From assembly GCF_013201645.1 (NCBI RefSeq), contig NZ_CP053842.1, forward strand, positions 124,001 through 188,000: a stretch of DNA of 64,000 bases, written 5' to 3'. Made by a program: the position numbers and the translations under genes. Shown piece by piece: positions 43,413 to 53,221 of the stretch. The stretch is from Campylobacter corcagiensis. Lineage in GTDB: Bacteria; Campylobacterota; Campylobacteria; Campylobacterales; Campylobacteraceae. A model generated the notes under the pieces. That model was not told the DNA's origin, did not search any database, and saw only the letters and a program-made list of their open reading frames with translations. Each line of letters starts with the position of its first letter. Position 1 is the stretch's first letter.

Positions 43413-44801
43413 ATGGAGATAGAGCGTAAATTTCTGTTAGAAAATGATAGAATTCTTAAATTTATCTATTCTAAGAAAATAACCATCTACAAGTCTAAAA
43501 TTTATCAATTTTATACCCAAACAACCTCTAATAGCGAAACAAGATATCGTAAAAAGGGTAATCTTTACTATCTTACTACAAAAAAAGGCTCTGGTTTAAG
43601 TAGAGATGAATTTGAAGTTGTTATCTCTAAAGATGAATTTAAAGAAGCTTTTGATAAAAAAATAAGCTCTGTTATTTCAAAAGATAGATATAGCTTTGAT
43701 TATGAAGGAGTTACATACTATGTTGATATTTATAAGGGCTTATTAAGTGGGCTGTATATTTTAGAAATCGAGTTTGAGACTGAAAACAGTGCTTTAGATT
43801 TTAAGCTTAGTAGCGAAATATCAGAGTTTGTATCCAAAGAAGTTACACAAGATAGAAGGTATCAAAATAGAAATATTGGGTTATATGGCTTACCAAATTT
43901 TGATTTGGATTTAGATAAAACCCTAAATTTATTGAAAAAGTCTCCAAATTTGGAGCTAAATTTTCCAAGTTATATCGATGCTTATCATGGCTTAAGAGTG
44001 CTTTTAAATCATTTCTACTCTAAGATTAAATTTCATAAAAATGAGTATGAAAATACTAAAAATCCAGAAAATCTTCACCAGCTTAGAGTAAATTTAAGAA
44101 AAACTAGAAGCCTTCTTAAAAGCTCAAAAGATCTGTATGACGAAAAGATATTATCACAAATTTTACAAACCCTTAAAGATGTAGCAAAAAGCACAAATCA
44201 AAGAAGAGATTTCGATGTTTTTATAGAGTATTTAGAAGGAATTGAAGGCTCAAAAGATGTAGTTAAAAGCCTTAAATTTGTAAGCAATAACCAAAGTTTG
44301 AAAGCTAACTTTGATGATGAGAATTTTATAGACCTTGAGAGTTTACTTGCCGATAAAGATGGATTTTATAGTACAAAATGTATATATTTAAAGCCATATA
44401 TCTCAAGAGTTATAAGAAAAGAGATAGTAAAAATAGAAAAAGATCTACTTAGGCTATCAGCTGAAGTAGAAAATGAGAAATTTCACAATACAAGAGTTGA
44501 GTTAAAACGCCTTAGATATCTGCTTGAGGGCTTTGGAGCAATGTTTGAAATAACTGCTATTAATGAGCTTTTTAAAAAGCTAAAATTTATGCAAGAACTA
44601 TTTGGCAAGCTTCAAGATAGGGATGTTTGGTGTGATATTATTGATATGTATGATAAAGGGGAGTTGGGGGATTTTTTAAGAAATCAAAAGAGTGAAATTT
44701 CAGTTGAGATGTTTGAGATAAGGGGTGAAATTTTAAGCTATAGGGCTAAATTTCTAAAGTCTACTAAAAAAGTTTCAAGAGTTTTAAAAGCTTATTATTA
44801 A
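43413..44801 (+). CDS. CYTH-CHAD domain protein (triphosphatase-like)
   Basis: A 462-residue protein. The N-terminal CYTH (triphosphate tunnel metalloenzyme) domain (1-150) begins with EIERKFLL, the ExExK motif, and has later Arg and Lys strands (RYRKKGN, LEIEFE). The C-terminal CHAD helical domain (about 190-460) has the conserved HQLRVNLRKTRSLLK and HNTRVELKRLRYLLEGF His/Arg motifs, which bind polyphosphate in other CHAD proteins. A role in inorganic triphosphate or polyphosphate handling is inferred. The start follows GGGGGTGGCTAT. It heads the group ubiE-xseA-serC. Confidence 0.88.
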   Translation: MEIERKFLLENDRILKFIYSKKITIYKSKIYQFYTQTTSNSETRYRKKGNLYYLTTKKGSGLSRDEFEVVISKDEFKEAFDKKISSVISKDRYSFDYEGVTYYVDIYKGLLSGLYILEIEFETENSALDFKLSSEISEFVSKEVTQDRRYQNRNIGLYGLPNFDLDLDKTLNLLKKSPNLELNFPSYIDAYHGLRVLLNHFYSKIKFHKNEYENTKNPENLHQLRVNLRKTRSLLKSSKDLYDEKILSQILQTLKDVAKSTNQRRDFDVFIEYLEGIEGSKDVVKSLKFVSNNQSLKANFDDENFIDLESLLADKDGFYSTKCIYLKPYISRVIRKEIVKIEKDLLRLSAEVENEKFHNTRVELKRLRYLLEGFGAMFEITAINELFKKLKFMQELFGKLQDRDVWCDIIDMYDKGELGDFLRNQKSEISVEMFEIRGEILSYRAKFLKSTKKVSRVLKAYY

Positions 44802-44810
44802 AGGAAATTT

Positions 44811-45527
44811 ATGAAAAATCAAAATAAAATCATAGAGATGTTTAGTGCAATAGCACCAACTTATGATAAAGCAAACCGCGTTATGAGTATGGGTCTTGAT
44901 ATTCAGTGGAGAAAAGATGCAGTAGCAGCGGTTTTAGCAAATTTTATCAACCGTGATGTAAGTGTAGCTGATATAGCCTGCGGTACAGGCGACATGATGG
45001 GGCTTTGGTATGAAAGAGCTAAAGGTTATAATGCAAATTTAACACGCTTAGTTGGTGTTGATCCAAGTAGTGGAATGCTTAAAGTTGCTAAAGAAAAATA
45101 TCCAAAATTTGAATTTATACAAGCTCACGCAGCCGATACAAAGCTAGAAGAAAAATCAGTTGATGTTGTAAGCATAAGCTATGGTATAAGAAATGTGGTT
45201 GAAAGAGTTAAGGCTTTAGAGGAATTTAACAAAATCTTAAAAACTGGCGGTTATTTGGTTGTTTTAGAATTTACAAAGCCATCAAAAAACGGACTTGTAG
45301 CAAAAGCAAGGGATTTTTATATAAGCAAGATTTTGCCAAAAATAGGTGAGAAAATTTCAAAAAACAAAGAAGCTTATGAGTATTTGCCAAACTCAATTGA
45401 GCAGTTTTTAGATGTTGAGACATTTAAAAGAGAGCTATTAAATGCTGGTTTTAGCGTAGAAATAGCAAAAAGCTATACATTTGAAGTATCAACTCTATTT
45501 TTAGCTAAGAAAGTAAGGGATTTATGA
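44811..45527 (+). CDS. ubiE: demethylmenaquinone methyltransferase (UbiE/MenG)
   Basis: SAM-dependent C-methyltransferase of quinone synthesis. As Campylobacter respire with menaquinone, the menaquinone role is favoured. It is 238 residues long, with YDKANRVMSMGLDIQWRKD at 18-36 and the SAM motif VADIACGTGDM. SYGIRNV is a family signature. It overlaps xseA by four bases and follows CYTH-CHAD by 9 bp. Confidence 0.94.
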   Translation: MKNQNKIIEMFSAIAPTYDKANRVMSMGLDIQWRKDAVAAVLANFINRDVSVADIACGTGDMMGLWYERAKGYNANLTRLVGVDPSSGMLKVAKEKYPKFEFIQAHAADTKLEEKSVDVVSISYGIRNVVERVKALEEFNKILKTGGYLVVLEFTKPSKNGLVAKARDFYISKILPKIGEKISKNKEAYEYLPNSIEQFLDVETFKRELLNAGFSVEIAKSYTFEVSTLFLAKKVRDL

Positions 45528-46690
45528 GTTTAAGCGTAAGTGAGCTAAATGAGCAAGCTAAGACGCTTTTGGAGCTAAATTTCGCTGATGTTGCAGTTAA
45601 AGGTGAGATTTCACGCCTTACTAAAAACCAAAGTTCAGGACATTGGTATTTCACGCTTAAAGATAGCAAGGCAAGTATCTGTGCTGCTATGTTTAGGTTT
45701 GCAAATCAAAAGGTGAAATTTGAGTTAAAAGATGGCATGGCAGTAGTTGCTAGTGGCAAGGTTAGCATTTATAGCCCAAGTGGTTCGTATCAGCTTATAG
45801 TTAATGCCATTAGACCAGAAGGCGATGGTGAGCTAGAACTTGCTTTTAAGCAGCTTAAAGCTAAACTTGAAGCAGAAGGGCTTTTTGATCATAAAAAGCC
45901 ACTTCCAAGTTTTCCAAAAAAAGTTGCTATTATTACAAGTGCTACTTCAGCAGCTTTTGCTGATATTGTAAGGACGGCTCAAAGTAGAGGGTTTGGTTGT
46001 AAATTTTACTTGTATAACTCACTTATGCAAGGCGATAGTGCAGCTTACAGCGTGATTAATGCCTTAAAAAAAGCTGATACAAAAGGCTATGATGCTATTA
46101 TTATAGCAAGGGGTGGTGGAAGCAGAGAAGATCTTTGGTGCTTTAATGATGAGGATTTAGCAAGGGCTATTTTTGCAGCAAAAACGCCAATTATTTCAGC
46201 CATAGGTCATGAGATAGATTTTAGTATATCAGACTTTGTTGCTGATCATAGAAGCCTTACGCCAACAGCGGCGATTGTTGATTTGCTACCTGATTCTATG
46301 CAGCTTATGCAATACCTTGACATGAAAGAAGCTGAGATTAGAAAAGTACTTGATTTAAAAATTTTAGAACGCAACAGTTTACTTAAAAATCTAAATTTAA
46401 CGCTAAAAAGCAGAGCAGTAAATAGTAAAATAGAGATAAATTTAGCGAATTTAAGAAATTTTGAGTCTAAATTTAAGAATTTATTAGAGCATAAATTTAG
46501 TAAATTTGATCAAATTTTAAGGCTAAAAGGGGCGATTTTAGAAGAGAAAAAGAGCTATTATGAACTAACTAAAAATTTCGTCCAAATTCAAAAAGATAGT
46601 GTAAGTGTAAATTTAGCTAGTTTAAAAATAGGTGATAACATAACTATCTACTCACAAGATAGTAAAAAACAAGCAATTATAAAGGGGTAA
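45524..46690 (+). CDS. xseA: exodeoxyribonuclease VII large subunit XseA
   Basis: Large subunit of the single-strand DNA nuclease. It has 388 residues, with an OB fold at about 1-95 (VKGEISRLTKNQSSGHWYFTLKD) and the catalytic domain with IIARGGGSREDLWCFNDEDLARAI and SAIGHEIDFSISDFVADHRSLTPTAA (both shortened forms of the family signature). A coiled-coil follows (about 270-350). xseB is not in the window. Confidence 0.95.
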   Translation: MSLSVSELNEQAKTLLELNFADVAVKGEISRLTKNQSSGHWYFTLKDSKASICAAMFRFANQKVKFELKDGMAVVASGKVSIYSPSGSYQLIVNAIRPEGDGELELAFKQLKAKLEAEGLFDHKKPLPSFPKKVAIITSATSAAFADIVRTAQSRGFGCKFYLYNSLMQGDSAAYSVINALKKADTKGYDAIIIARGGGSREDLWCFNDEDLARAIFAAKTPIISAIGHEIDFSISDFVADHRSLTPTAAIVDLLPDSMQLMQYLDMKEAEIRKVLDLKILERNSLLKNLNLTLKSRAVNSKIEINLANLRNFESKFKNLLEHKFSKFDQILRLKGAILEEKKSYYELTKNFVQIQKDSVSVNLASLKIGDNITIYSQDSKKQAIIKG

Positions 46691-46691
46691 A

Positions 46692-47774
46692 ATGAGAGTT
46701 ATAAATTTTAACGCAGGACCAAGTGGAATGCCACTAAGTGTATTAGAAAAGGCAAAAGATGAGTTTTTAAGCTATAAAGGTTTAGGATTATCAATAATTG
46801 AAATGTCACATAGAAGTGCTGAATTTGAAGCTATTGTAGAAAGTGCTACAAGTAAAGTTAGAAAGCTTTATGGTTTTGGAGATGAGTATGCTGTGCTATA
46901 TCTTCAAGGTGGAGCGAGCTTGCAGTTTGCTCAAATTCCTATGAATCTAAGCACTGGCAAAGTTTGTGAGTATATAGATACTGATACATGGACAAATAAA
47001 GCCATAAAAGAGGCAAAAATTTTAGGGGCAAATGTCAAAGTAGTAGCAAGTAGTGAGTCTGAAAATTTTAACCATATTCCAGCTACGACACAAGATGATT
47101 TTAGCAAGGATGCTGATTATACTTATATATGTTCAAACAACACAATAAGAGGAACACAGTATAAAGAATTTCCTAAGAGTAAAAGCACTCTTGTTATAGA
47201 TAGTTCAAGTGATCTTTTCTCAAGACCGATTGATATATCAAATGTTGGGGTTTTTTATGGTGGTGTGCAAAAAAATGCAGGTCCAGCTGGCGTTACTTTA
47301 GTGGTTATCAAAAAAGAGTTGGCTAACAGGGTTAATGAGAGTAAAGTTCCAAGTATTTTAAGATATACAACGCAAATCAAAGCAAACTCTATGAGCAACA
47401 CACCAAATACATTTGGCATCTATATGTTTGATTTGATGCTTGATTGGGTTATTGAAAATGGCGGTCTTTTAGGCATGCAAAATAAAAATATCCAAAAAGC
47501 TAAGCTTTTATACTCTGCTATTGATGAGATGAGTGAGTTTTATAAAGGACACGCTAAAGTTGATAGTAGATCTTTGATGAATGTGACTTTTAACCTTGCT
47601 AGTGCTGATCTTGAAAGTAAATTTGCCAATGAAGCTAAAGAAGCAGGCATGATAGGGCTAAAAGGTCATAGAAGTGTAGGCGGAATAAGAGCGTCTATTT
47701 ACAATGCTGTAAGCTTAGATGATGTTAAGACTTTAGTAGAGTATATGAGAGAATTTGCTAGGAAAAATGGTTAA
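46692..47774 (+). CDS. serC: phosphoserine aminotransferase SerC
   Basis: Class V PLP aminotransferase converting 3-phosphohydroxypyruvate to phosphoserine; SerB at 32.6 kb does the last step. It is 360 residues long, opening VINFNAGPSGMPLSVLEKA. The PLP Lys is in GVQKNAGPAGVT. It follows xseA by one base. It is convergent with the YbaK gene, with a strong hairpin between. Confidence 0.96.
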   Translation: MRVINFNAGPSGMPLSVLEKAKDEFLSYKGLGLSIIEMSHRSAEFEAIVESATSKVRKLYGFGDEYAVLYLQGGASLQFAQIPMNLSTGKVCEYIDTDTWTNKAIKEAKILGANVKVVASSESENFNHIPATTQDDFSKDADYTYICSNNTIRGTQYKEFPKSKSTLVIDSSSDLFSRPIDISNVGVFYGGVQKNAGPAGVTLVVIKKELANRVNESKVPSILRYTTQIKANSMSNTPNTFGIYMFDLMLDWVIENGGLLGMQNKNIQKAKLLYSAIDEMSEFYKGHAKVDSRSLMNVTFNLASADLESKFANEAKEAGMIGLKGHRSVGGIRASIYNAVSLDDVKTLVEYMREFARKNG

Positions 47775-47798
47775 ATTTAGATAGCTTAACATTAAAAT

Positions 47799-47838
47799 AA
47801 CTTGAATAAATTTTAATTTTTATAAATTTATTCAAGTT
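47799..47838. terminator. bidirectional terminator between serC and YbaK
   Basis: A perfect 15-bp AT-rich stem (AACTTGAATAAATTT and its complement) with a 10-base loop containing T5 lies between two convergent genes. Confidence 0.7.
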
Positions 47839-47894
47839 GTTAAAAATACCTATTGCTAAAAAATTTATAGAATTTACTCCATTTTACAGTAAGT

Positions 47895-48377
47895 TTAGCA
47901 AGAAAAATCTACTAAATTTGGCTTAACAATTCTGAGATAATCTTTTGAATTTAGTACTATAGAGTGGTCAAGTAGTCCAGCATTAAAAGCTATTTCATCA
48001 AATTTATCAAAGATTTTAGGATCTGCTATTAGCTCAAGAGAGCTATTAAAACTAAATGGAGGAACTGAACCAATCTCGCAATCTGTTAGCTTTAAAACCT
48101 CACTAGGGCTTACAAGGCTAACTTTTTTAGCACCATAATGCACGGCGATTTTAGATAGATCTGCTTTTAAATCAGCAGACAAGATAGCTAAAACATATCT
48201 TTTTTCTATGCCGCCTTTTGCTATACAAACCAAAGCCTTTGCACCTTGACCAATGATAGTGCCACGCATTTTAGCAACTTCCTCGCTAGTTTTAGCTGGG
48301 GCGTGTTTTAGGACTTTAAATTTGGCATTTTCTTTTGTTAAAAGCTCGCAAATTTGGTTAAAAATTCTCTCTGACAT
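47895..48377 (-). CDS. YbaK/EbsC-family aminoacyl-tRNA deacylase
   Basis: A 160-residue protein from the ATG at 48377. A longer frame reads back into fabH, but its first 37 residues are encoded by fabH DNA and are unlikely. [22 protein letters not shown] and [11 protein letters not shown] resemble the YbaK/ProX editing fold, with VPPF (GSVPPFSF) as the usual Gly-x-x-Pro signature. It likely hydrolyses mischarged aminoacyl-tRNA; the amino acid is unknown. It overlaps the fabH end by 20 bp. Confidence 0.85.
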   Translation of the reverse strand: MSERIFNQICELLTKENAKFKVLKHAPAKTSEEVAKMRGTIIGQGAKALVCIAKGGIEKRYVLAILSADLKADLSKIAVHYGAKKVSLVSPSEVLKLTDCEIGSVPPFSFNSSLELIADPKIFDKFDEIAFNAGLLDHSIVLNSKDYLRIVKPNLVDFSC

Positions 48378-49374
48378 TATAAATTTCACCACCAAATTTA
48401 AGCAAAGCAGACCCCCAAGTAAATCCACCACCAAACGCATCAAGCAAAACCAAATCACCTTTTTTAAGTTTAGAATTTTCATAAGCAAAATTTAGAGCCA
48501 TAGGTATAGAAGCACTTGATGTGTTGCCGTATCTGTCTACTGTAACTACGCATTTATCATCATTTAGCTCAAGTCTTTGCTGAACAGCTTTGATGATGCG
48601 TAAATTCGCTTGATGAGGTGCAAAAAGATCTATATTTGAAGCTTGAATTTGGTTTTTTTCTAAGATATTTAAAACATCATTAGTTAGCGTTTGCACAGCT
48701 ACTCTAAAGACTTCATTTCCTTTCATATGGATAAATTGAAGCTCATTTTCTAGCATCTCTTTACTAGCTGGATTTATGGATCCACATCCTGGAGTTATGA
48801 GCAAGTCGCCTTTGCTACCATCGCTTGCTGTGTGGGTGTCGATGATGAAATTTTCATCCTTGCTTTGTGATATTACAGCTGCTCCAGCACCATCGCCAAA
48901 TAAAACACAAGTCGTTCTATCTTTCCAATTTGTGATGGCACTTAGTTTTTCAGCACCTATGATTAGGACATTTTTTTTAATACCGCTTTCTACAAGAGCT
49001 TTTGCCATTTCTAAAGCATAAACAAAGCCCGTACAAGCTGCACTTATATCAAAAGCTGTAATGTTTAAAAGTCCTAGTTTACGAGCAATCTGAGTTGCAG
49101 TTGATGGCATACAAAGATAATCAGGAGAGATTGTTGCGCAAATTATAGCATCTATTTGACAAGGGCTTAAATTTGCTCTTTTAATGGCAACTTTTGCAGC
49201 TTCGTAGCCTAAATCACTAGTGCTTTCATCCTTTTGGGCAATGTGACGCTGTTTGATGCCAGTTCGTTTTACTATCCACTCATCGCTAGTTTCCACCATT
49301 TTTTCTAAATCATAGTTTGTTAGGATACTTTTTGGAGCGTAGGCTGCGATTGAAATAAGAGATGCTTTTATCAC
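48358..49374 (-). CDS. fabH: 3-oxoacyl-ACP synthase III FabH
   Basis: Starts fatty acid synthesis by condensing acetyl-CoA with malonyl-ACP. The 338 residues hold the catalytic triad: Cys in [11 protein letters not shown], His in APHQANLRI and Asn in YGNTSSAS. It overlaps plsX by four bases, the usual plsX-fabH pair. Confidence 0.96.
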   Translation of the reverse strand: MIKASLISIAAYAPKSILTNYDLEKMVETSDEWIVKRTGIKQRHIAQKDESTSDLGYEAAKVAIKRANLSPCQIDAIICATISPDYLCMPSTATQIARKLGLLNITAFDISAACTGFVYALEMAKALVESGIKKNVLIIGAEKLSAITNWKDRTTCVLFGDGAGAAVISQSKDENFIIDTHTASDGSKGDLLITPGCGSINPASKEMLENELQFIHMKGNEVFRVAVQTLTNDVLNILEKNQIQASNIDLFAPHQANLRIIKAVQQRLELNDDKCVVTVDRYGNTSSASIPMALNFAYENSKLKKGDLVLLDAFGGGFTWGSALLKFGGEIYNVRENF

Positions 49375-50366
49375 TTTAGATTTCCACTTTGTTCTTTTAG
49401 TCTGTTTTCAATAATATTTTCAATATTTGAGTTTGCAAATTTTAAAGCTTGAAAAATAGCGTTTTTTATAGCTTTTGGTGAGCTTTTGCCATGGCTTATG
49501 ATAACGCAGTCCTTTACGCCAAGAAGCGGTGCTCCGCCGTACTCATCATAATCAACATATTTTTTTACATTATCAAATGCACCCTTCATTAGCAAAGCTC
49601 CAAATTTTGCTAGTAAAGAGTTTTTAACTTCATTTTTTATAAATTTACTCATAGCACTTGTTGCACCTTCTGCTGTTTTTAAGATGATATTTCCTATAAA
49701 GCCATCACAAACTACAACATCAAATTCACCACTAAAAATATCACTTCCTTCGGCATTTCCTTTAAAAGCATCTAAATTTCTAAGTAATTCTCTAGCTTCT
49801 TTTGTAACTTCATCGCCTTTTGAGTCCTCTTCACCATTTGAGACAATGCCCAATCTAGGGTTTTTTAACCCCATTATCTCTTTAGCGTAAGCTACACCCA
49901 TTATGCCAAATTCATATAAATTTCTAGCTTTACAGTCCACATTTGCTCCAACATCAAGGACTAAAACTCTGCTTTTATTTACAGTTGGCATTAAGGTTGC
50001 TATAGCTGGGCGATTTACTCCTGGAATTCTACCTACTCTAAGTGTGGCAAGGCTCATAGTAGCTCCACTATGCCCAGCTGAAACTACCGCGTGGCACTCT
50101 TTATCTCTTACAAGTTCTACAGCTTTGTAGATACTAGTTTCTTTTCTTTTTAGAGCATCTGTTGCATGATCACTCATTTCTAAGATTTCACTAGACTCTA
50201 CAAAACTAACTCTATTTAGTAAATTTGTAGGTATTAAAGGCTTTATTTGACTACCGATAAGCGTAACGACAAAATCATCTCTTGCTTCAAGAGCTTTTAT
50301 AACTCCTTCTACTATGGGTGCTGGACCAAAATCCCCACCCATAGCATCTACAGCGACTTTAATCAT
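49371..50366 (-). CDS. plsX: phosphate acyltransferase PlsX
   Basis: Converts acyl-ACP to acyl-phosphate for PlsY, which is encoded at 55.5 kb. From the ATG at 50366 it has 331 residues and starts [15 protein letters not shown] longer frame reads through rpmF and is rejected. [13 protein letters not shown] and VCDGFIGNI are conserved. The TAATG junction with rpmF indicates coupling. Confidence 0.95.
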   Translation of the reverse strand: MIKVAVDAMGGDFGPAPIVEGVIKALEARDDFVVTLIGSQIKPLIPTNLLNRVSFVESSEILEMSDHATDALKRKETSIYKAVELVRDKECHAVVSAGHSGATMSLATLRVGRIPGVNRPAIATLMPTVNKSRVLVLDVGANVDCKARNLYEFGIMGVAYAKEIMGLKNPRLGIVSNGEEDSKGDEVTKEARELLRNLDAFKGNAEGSDIFSGEFDVVVCDGFIGNIILKTAEGATSAMSKFIKNEVKNSLLAKFGALLMKGAFDNVKKYVDYDEYGGAPLLGVKDCVIISHGKSSPKAIKNAIFQALKFANSNIENIIENRLKEQSGNLK

Positions 50367-50512
50367 TAGTATTCGCCAGTTGTTTGATTTGCACGGTGCG
50401 GCATTTTCCAACTACCATCTTTATCTTTAACAGGTGTTGGAAGGGTAACTTTATAGTGAGTTCTTCTCTTTGCTGCACGAGTTTTACTAACTCTTCTTTT
50501 TGGAACTGCCAT
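50366..50512 (-). CDS. rpmF: ribosomal protein bL32
   Basis: A 48-residue ribosomal protein beginning [16 protein letters not shown] and ending [10 protein letters not shown]. It lacks the zinc cysteines that some L32 proteins have. The ATG follows AAAGGAGTATAAA on the minus strand. It lies between DUF177 and plsX, the standard yceD-rpmF-plsX-fabH order. Confidence 0.97.
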   Translation of the reverse strand: MAVPKRRVSKTRAAKRRTHYKVTLPTPVKDKDGSWKMPHRANQTTGEY

Positions 50513-50523
50513 TTTATACTCCT

Positions 50524-50871
50524 TTATAAATTTTCACAATTTTTACAGTAAAAGTATCCAGCTTTAAGGCTTTCAACTTCGCTGTGTAGAATTTCATCAA
50601 TTATAATTGATCCAAAAAATTCCATAACATCTAAATTTTCTGTTTTACAAGCACCATCGCTTAGTAAAAGATCAACGCTCTCATTGACCAAAATCTCCAT
50701 ATCATCACCACATCTATCACAAATATGTGGCAAAACTCCTGAAATTTGACCTTTGCATTTAACTAAATTCAGCGATTTTCTAGATAAATTTCCACTAAAT
50801 TTAAGTGAGTCCTTTGTTATTTCAAAGGGAAAAACATCTCCTTTTACTCTATCAAATGGTATGCTTAGCAA
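50524..50871 (-). CDS. DUF177 (YceD-like) protein
   Basis: A 115-residue member of the YceD/DUF177 family, usually encoded with rpmF and implicated in 23S rRNA or L32 biogenesis. Cys pairs are present: CDRCGDD in the middle and YCKNCENL at the very end, together fitting a zinc site. It overlaps ndk by 7 bp. Confidence 0.85.
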   Translation of the reverse strand: MLSIPFDRVKGDVFPFEITKDSLKFSGNLSRKSLNLVKCKGQISGVLPHICDRCGDDMEILVNESVDLLLSDGACKTENLDVMEFFGSIIIDEILHSEVESLKAGYFYCKNCENL

Positions 50872-51278
50872 ATTTCTCTACTTGCAAAGAAAAACGCTAT
50901 TTCATTAGCTGCATTTTCTAAACTGTCACTTCCGTGAACTGCATTTGCATCAATACTCTCAGCAAAATCAGCTCTAATAGTACCTTTTGCAGCCTCTTTT
51001 GGGTTTGTTGCACCCATTAACTCACGGTTTTTAGCTACAGCATCTTCACCTTCTAAAACCATAACAACAACTGGACCACTTGTCATAAAATCAACTAGTT
51101 CGCCATAAAATGGTCTATCTTTGTGAACAGCATAAAATGCACCAGCATCGCATTTACTAAGTTTTAGTTTTTTAGCCGCTGCAACTCTTAGTCCGTTTGT
51201 CTCAAATCTATCTATGATCTTTCCAATCACACCTTTTTTTACAGCATCAGGCTTTATAATAGAAAGCGTTCTTTGCAT
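50865..51278 (-). CDS. ndk: nucleoside diphosphate kinase Ndk
   Basis: Equalises NTP pools through a phospho-His intermediate. It is 137 residues long; [14 protein letters not shown] opens it and the active-site His is in [12 protein letters not shown]. Start follows AAAGGAGATTTT. It is followed by DUF177, overlapping by 7 bp. Confidence 0.97.
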   Translation of the reverse strand: MQRTLSIIKPDAVKKGVIGKIIDRFETNGLRVAAAKKLKLSKCDAGAFYAVHKDRPFYGELVDFMTSGPVVVMVLEGEDAVAKNRELMGATNPKEAAKGTIRADFAESIDANAVHGSDSLENAANEIAFFFASREIC

Positions 51279-51355
51279 AAAATCTCCTTTGATAATGATA
51301 AAATTCTGAAATTTGTAAGCTATAACTATATCGTAATAAATGTTAAGATAAGTTT

Positions 51356-51381
51356 AAAAGCTCAAATTTTTTTGAGCTTTT
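51356..51381 (-). terminator. terminator of fdxA
   Basis: An 11-bp stem (AAAAGCTCAAA / TTTGAGCTTTT) with a 4-base loop just beyond the ferredoxin stop codon, on the minus strand. Confidence 0.65.
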
Positions 51382-51388
51382 AAAAAAA

Positions 51389-51673
51389 TTAGTCAGCAAC
51401 AGCTACTGTGCCATCTCTCTCATCTGTACCAATCTCTTCTCTAAATGGTTGTCCATCAACCACATCACTCCACACTATACACTCATCTGTTGGACAGGCG
51501 TCCGCACAGGCTGGAGAGTCATTATGACCAACACACTCTACACATTTATCAGGATATACATAGTATATATCTTCGCCATTTGGGTTGTCACTATCATCAA
51601 CAATCGCTTCAACTGGACATTCATCTATACATGACCCACATGAAATACAGGTATCAGTTATTAATACTGCCAT
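51389..51673 (-). CDS. fdxA: 2[4Fe-4S] ferredoxin FdxA
   Basis: A small electron carrier of 94 residues. The first cluster motif is CISCGSCIDECP and the second is a longer-spaced form, CVECVGHNDSPACADACP, with an inserted loop as in Campylobacter/Helicobacter and Allochromatium-type ferredoxins. The C-terminal acidic tail extends about 20 residues. It is divergent from ahpC; the pair is iron- and oxidant-regulated in C. jejuni. Confidence 0.92.
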   Translation of the reverse strand: MAVLITDTCISCGSCIDECPVEAIVDDSDNPNGEDIYYVYPDKCVECVGHNDSPACADACPTDECIVWSDVVDGQPFREEIGTDERDGTVAVAD

Positions 51674-51815
51674 TATAAACTCCTTAAAATTTTAAATTAT
51701 TTGAAATGATATCATACCAGTAATTAATAAAAACTAAATTTATAAGTTACAAAATTTCCTAAAATTTATAGTTGATAATAGCAATCAAATTAAAAAATTA
51801 TTAACTAAGCGGAGC

Positions 51816-51821
51816 TATAAT
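51816..51821 (+). promoter_or_regulatory. -10 box of ahpC
   Basis: TATAAT in GAGCTATAATCTC, 35 bp before ahpC. The 180-bp fdxA-ahpC interval is AT-rich; I did not find a convincing Per or Fur box by eye. Confidence 0.6.
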
Positions 51822-51855
51822 CTCGCAAACAATAAAAATTATTAAGGAGAATTAC

Positions 51856-52452
51856 ATGTTAGTAACAAAAAAAGCACCTGATTTCACAGCTACGGCGGTT
51901 TTGGGTAATAACCAAATAGTAGAGGATTTTAATCTTTATAAAAACCTAGGACCAAAAGGAGCGGTGGTATTTTTCTATCCAAAAGATTTTACATTTGTAT
52001 GTCCAACTGAGATTATCGCTTTTGATCATAGATATCAAGACTTTAAAGATAGAGGCATTGAAGTTATTGGAATTAGTACAGATAATGAGTTTTCTCACCT
52101 TGCTTGGAAAAACACTCCAGTTAATAAAGGTGGTATCGGTCAAGTTAAATACCCACTAGTTGCAGATCTTACAAAAGAGATATCAAGAAATTTTGATGTA
52201 TTATACGCTAATGCGGTAGCTTTAAGAGGATCATTCTTGCTAGATGCTGATGGAACTATAAGACATATGGTACTAAATGATGATGCGCTTGGTAGAAACA
52301 TTGATGAGATGATAAGAATGGTTGATACAATGATTTTCACAAATGAAAACGGTGTTGTTTGTCCAGCAGGCTGGAATAAAAACGATGAAGGTATGAAAGC
52401 TAATCCAGAAGGCGTTGCTGATTATCTAGGTAAAAATTCAGACAAACTTTAA
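51856..52452 (+). CDS. ahpC: 2-Cys peroxiredoxin AhpC
   Basis: Reduces hydrogen peroxide and organic peroxides. The 198 residues have the peroxidatic Cys49 in FTFVCPTE and the resolving Cys169 in VVCPAGW. No ahpF is nearby, as usual in Campylobacter, where a thioredoxin system reduces it. Start follows AAGGAGAATTAC, a strong site. In C. jejuni flagellar genes flhB, motB and motA follow; here they do not. Confidence 0.97.
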   Translation: MLVTKKAPDFTATAVLGNNQIVEDFNLYKNLGPKGAVVFFYPKDFTFVCPTEIIAFDHRYQDFKDRGIEVIGISTDNEFSHLAWKNTPVNKGGIGQVKYPLVADLTKEISRNFDVLYANAVALRGSFLLDADGTIRHMVLNDDALGRNIDEMIRMVDTMIFTNENGVVCPAGWNKNDEGMKANPEGVADYLGKNSDKL

Positions 52453-52459
52453 TATTTTA

Positions 52460-52482
52460 GGGGCTAAATTTAGCCCCCTTTA
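52460..52482 (+). terminator. terminator of ahpC
   Basis: A stem GGGGCTAAA/TTTAGCCCC with a minimal loop followed by CCTTTATTTC, 8 bp after the stop codon. Confidence 0.8.
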
Positions 52483-52602
52483 TTTCTTATAAAAATAAAT
52501 TTCAAAACTAAAATCCCTAATTTAAAAATTTCATATCTATAGTAAAATACAGCTAAATTTTTGTATAATACACAAATTCTAATGGAGCAGCAAAGAAAGT
52601 TT

Positions 52603-53196
52603 ATGAAAGAATTTATAAAAGATAGTGCTTTTAAAATTTACAACACCCCATCTTACATGGTGAGTTTATATATGTTTATAGGGGTTGTTTTTTTGATAAA
52701 AGTTACAGATGGGTTTTTTTGTAAATTTCTATATTTATTAGCCGCGATATTTCTTATGCTATTTTTTATCTCTTTTGCTGGCTTTGTTTATAGAGAATTT
52801 AACAGACTTTATGAGAGAATTTCAATGTATTTTGTAGTAAGATATCAAAGAAATTTGTATAAAAAGTACCAAATTTCCCTACAAGATGCACAAATTCAAA
52901 AAGAGCAAAAAGAGTTTTGGCAAGATAGATATATGCGTGAAGAGTATGAGAAAAAGTATTGGCAAAAGCTTTTTTTTAGTAAGAAAAACAAAGAGGGCTT
53001 TGATAGTTTGACAAAAAAAGAGCTAAAAACCATATATAAAAAAGCTGTAAATTTATGCCATCCTGATAAAGCTAAAAAGAAAGATGAAGCAAATGAGGTT
53101 TTTATAGAACTTCAAAGCGCATACGAATCAAGAGATAGTTCAAGGGTTATTTCTATATATATAAATTTGCTTGTGGATAGATATAAATTAGATTAA
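52603..53196 (+). CDS. membrane-anchored J-domain protein
   Basis: A 197-residue protein. Two hydrophobic segments (about 17-35 and 41-60) span the membrane. A long basic/aromatic helical linker with many Gln, Lys and Tyr follows (about 70-130), and a C-terminal J-domain-like region ends it (about 137-195) with the HPD motif in NLCHPDKAKKKDEANEVF. This is the reverse order from DjlA. The start is the third in-frame candidate, ATG 52603, since the -10 TATAAT at 52564-52569 makes the upstream TTG unlikely. It may recruit DnaK to the membrane. No homologue is recognised beyond the J domain. Confidence 0.75.
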   Translation: MKEFIKDSAFKIYNTPSYMVSLYMFIGVVFLIKVTDGFFCKFLYLLAAIFLMLFFISFAGFVYREFNRLYERISMYFVVRYQRNLYKKYQISLQDAQIQKEQKEFWQDRYMREEYEKKYWQKLFFSKKNKEGFDSLTKKELKTIYKKAVNLCHPDKAKKKDEANEVFIELQSAYESRDSSRVISIYINLLVDRYKLD

Positions 53197-53221
53197 ATTT
53201 ACTAAAATAAAAGGATGAAAG

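Noticed and set aside
48378-48488. N-terminal extension of the YbaK-like protein
   Set aside because: This part is inside fabH in another frame and has no family similarity; the ATG at 48377 gives a normal-length protein.
51445-51678. Plus-strand His/Tyr-rich frames over the ferredoxin gene
   Set aside because: The composition arises from the complement of Asp, Glu and Val codons of the ferredoxin; no ribosome binding site.
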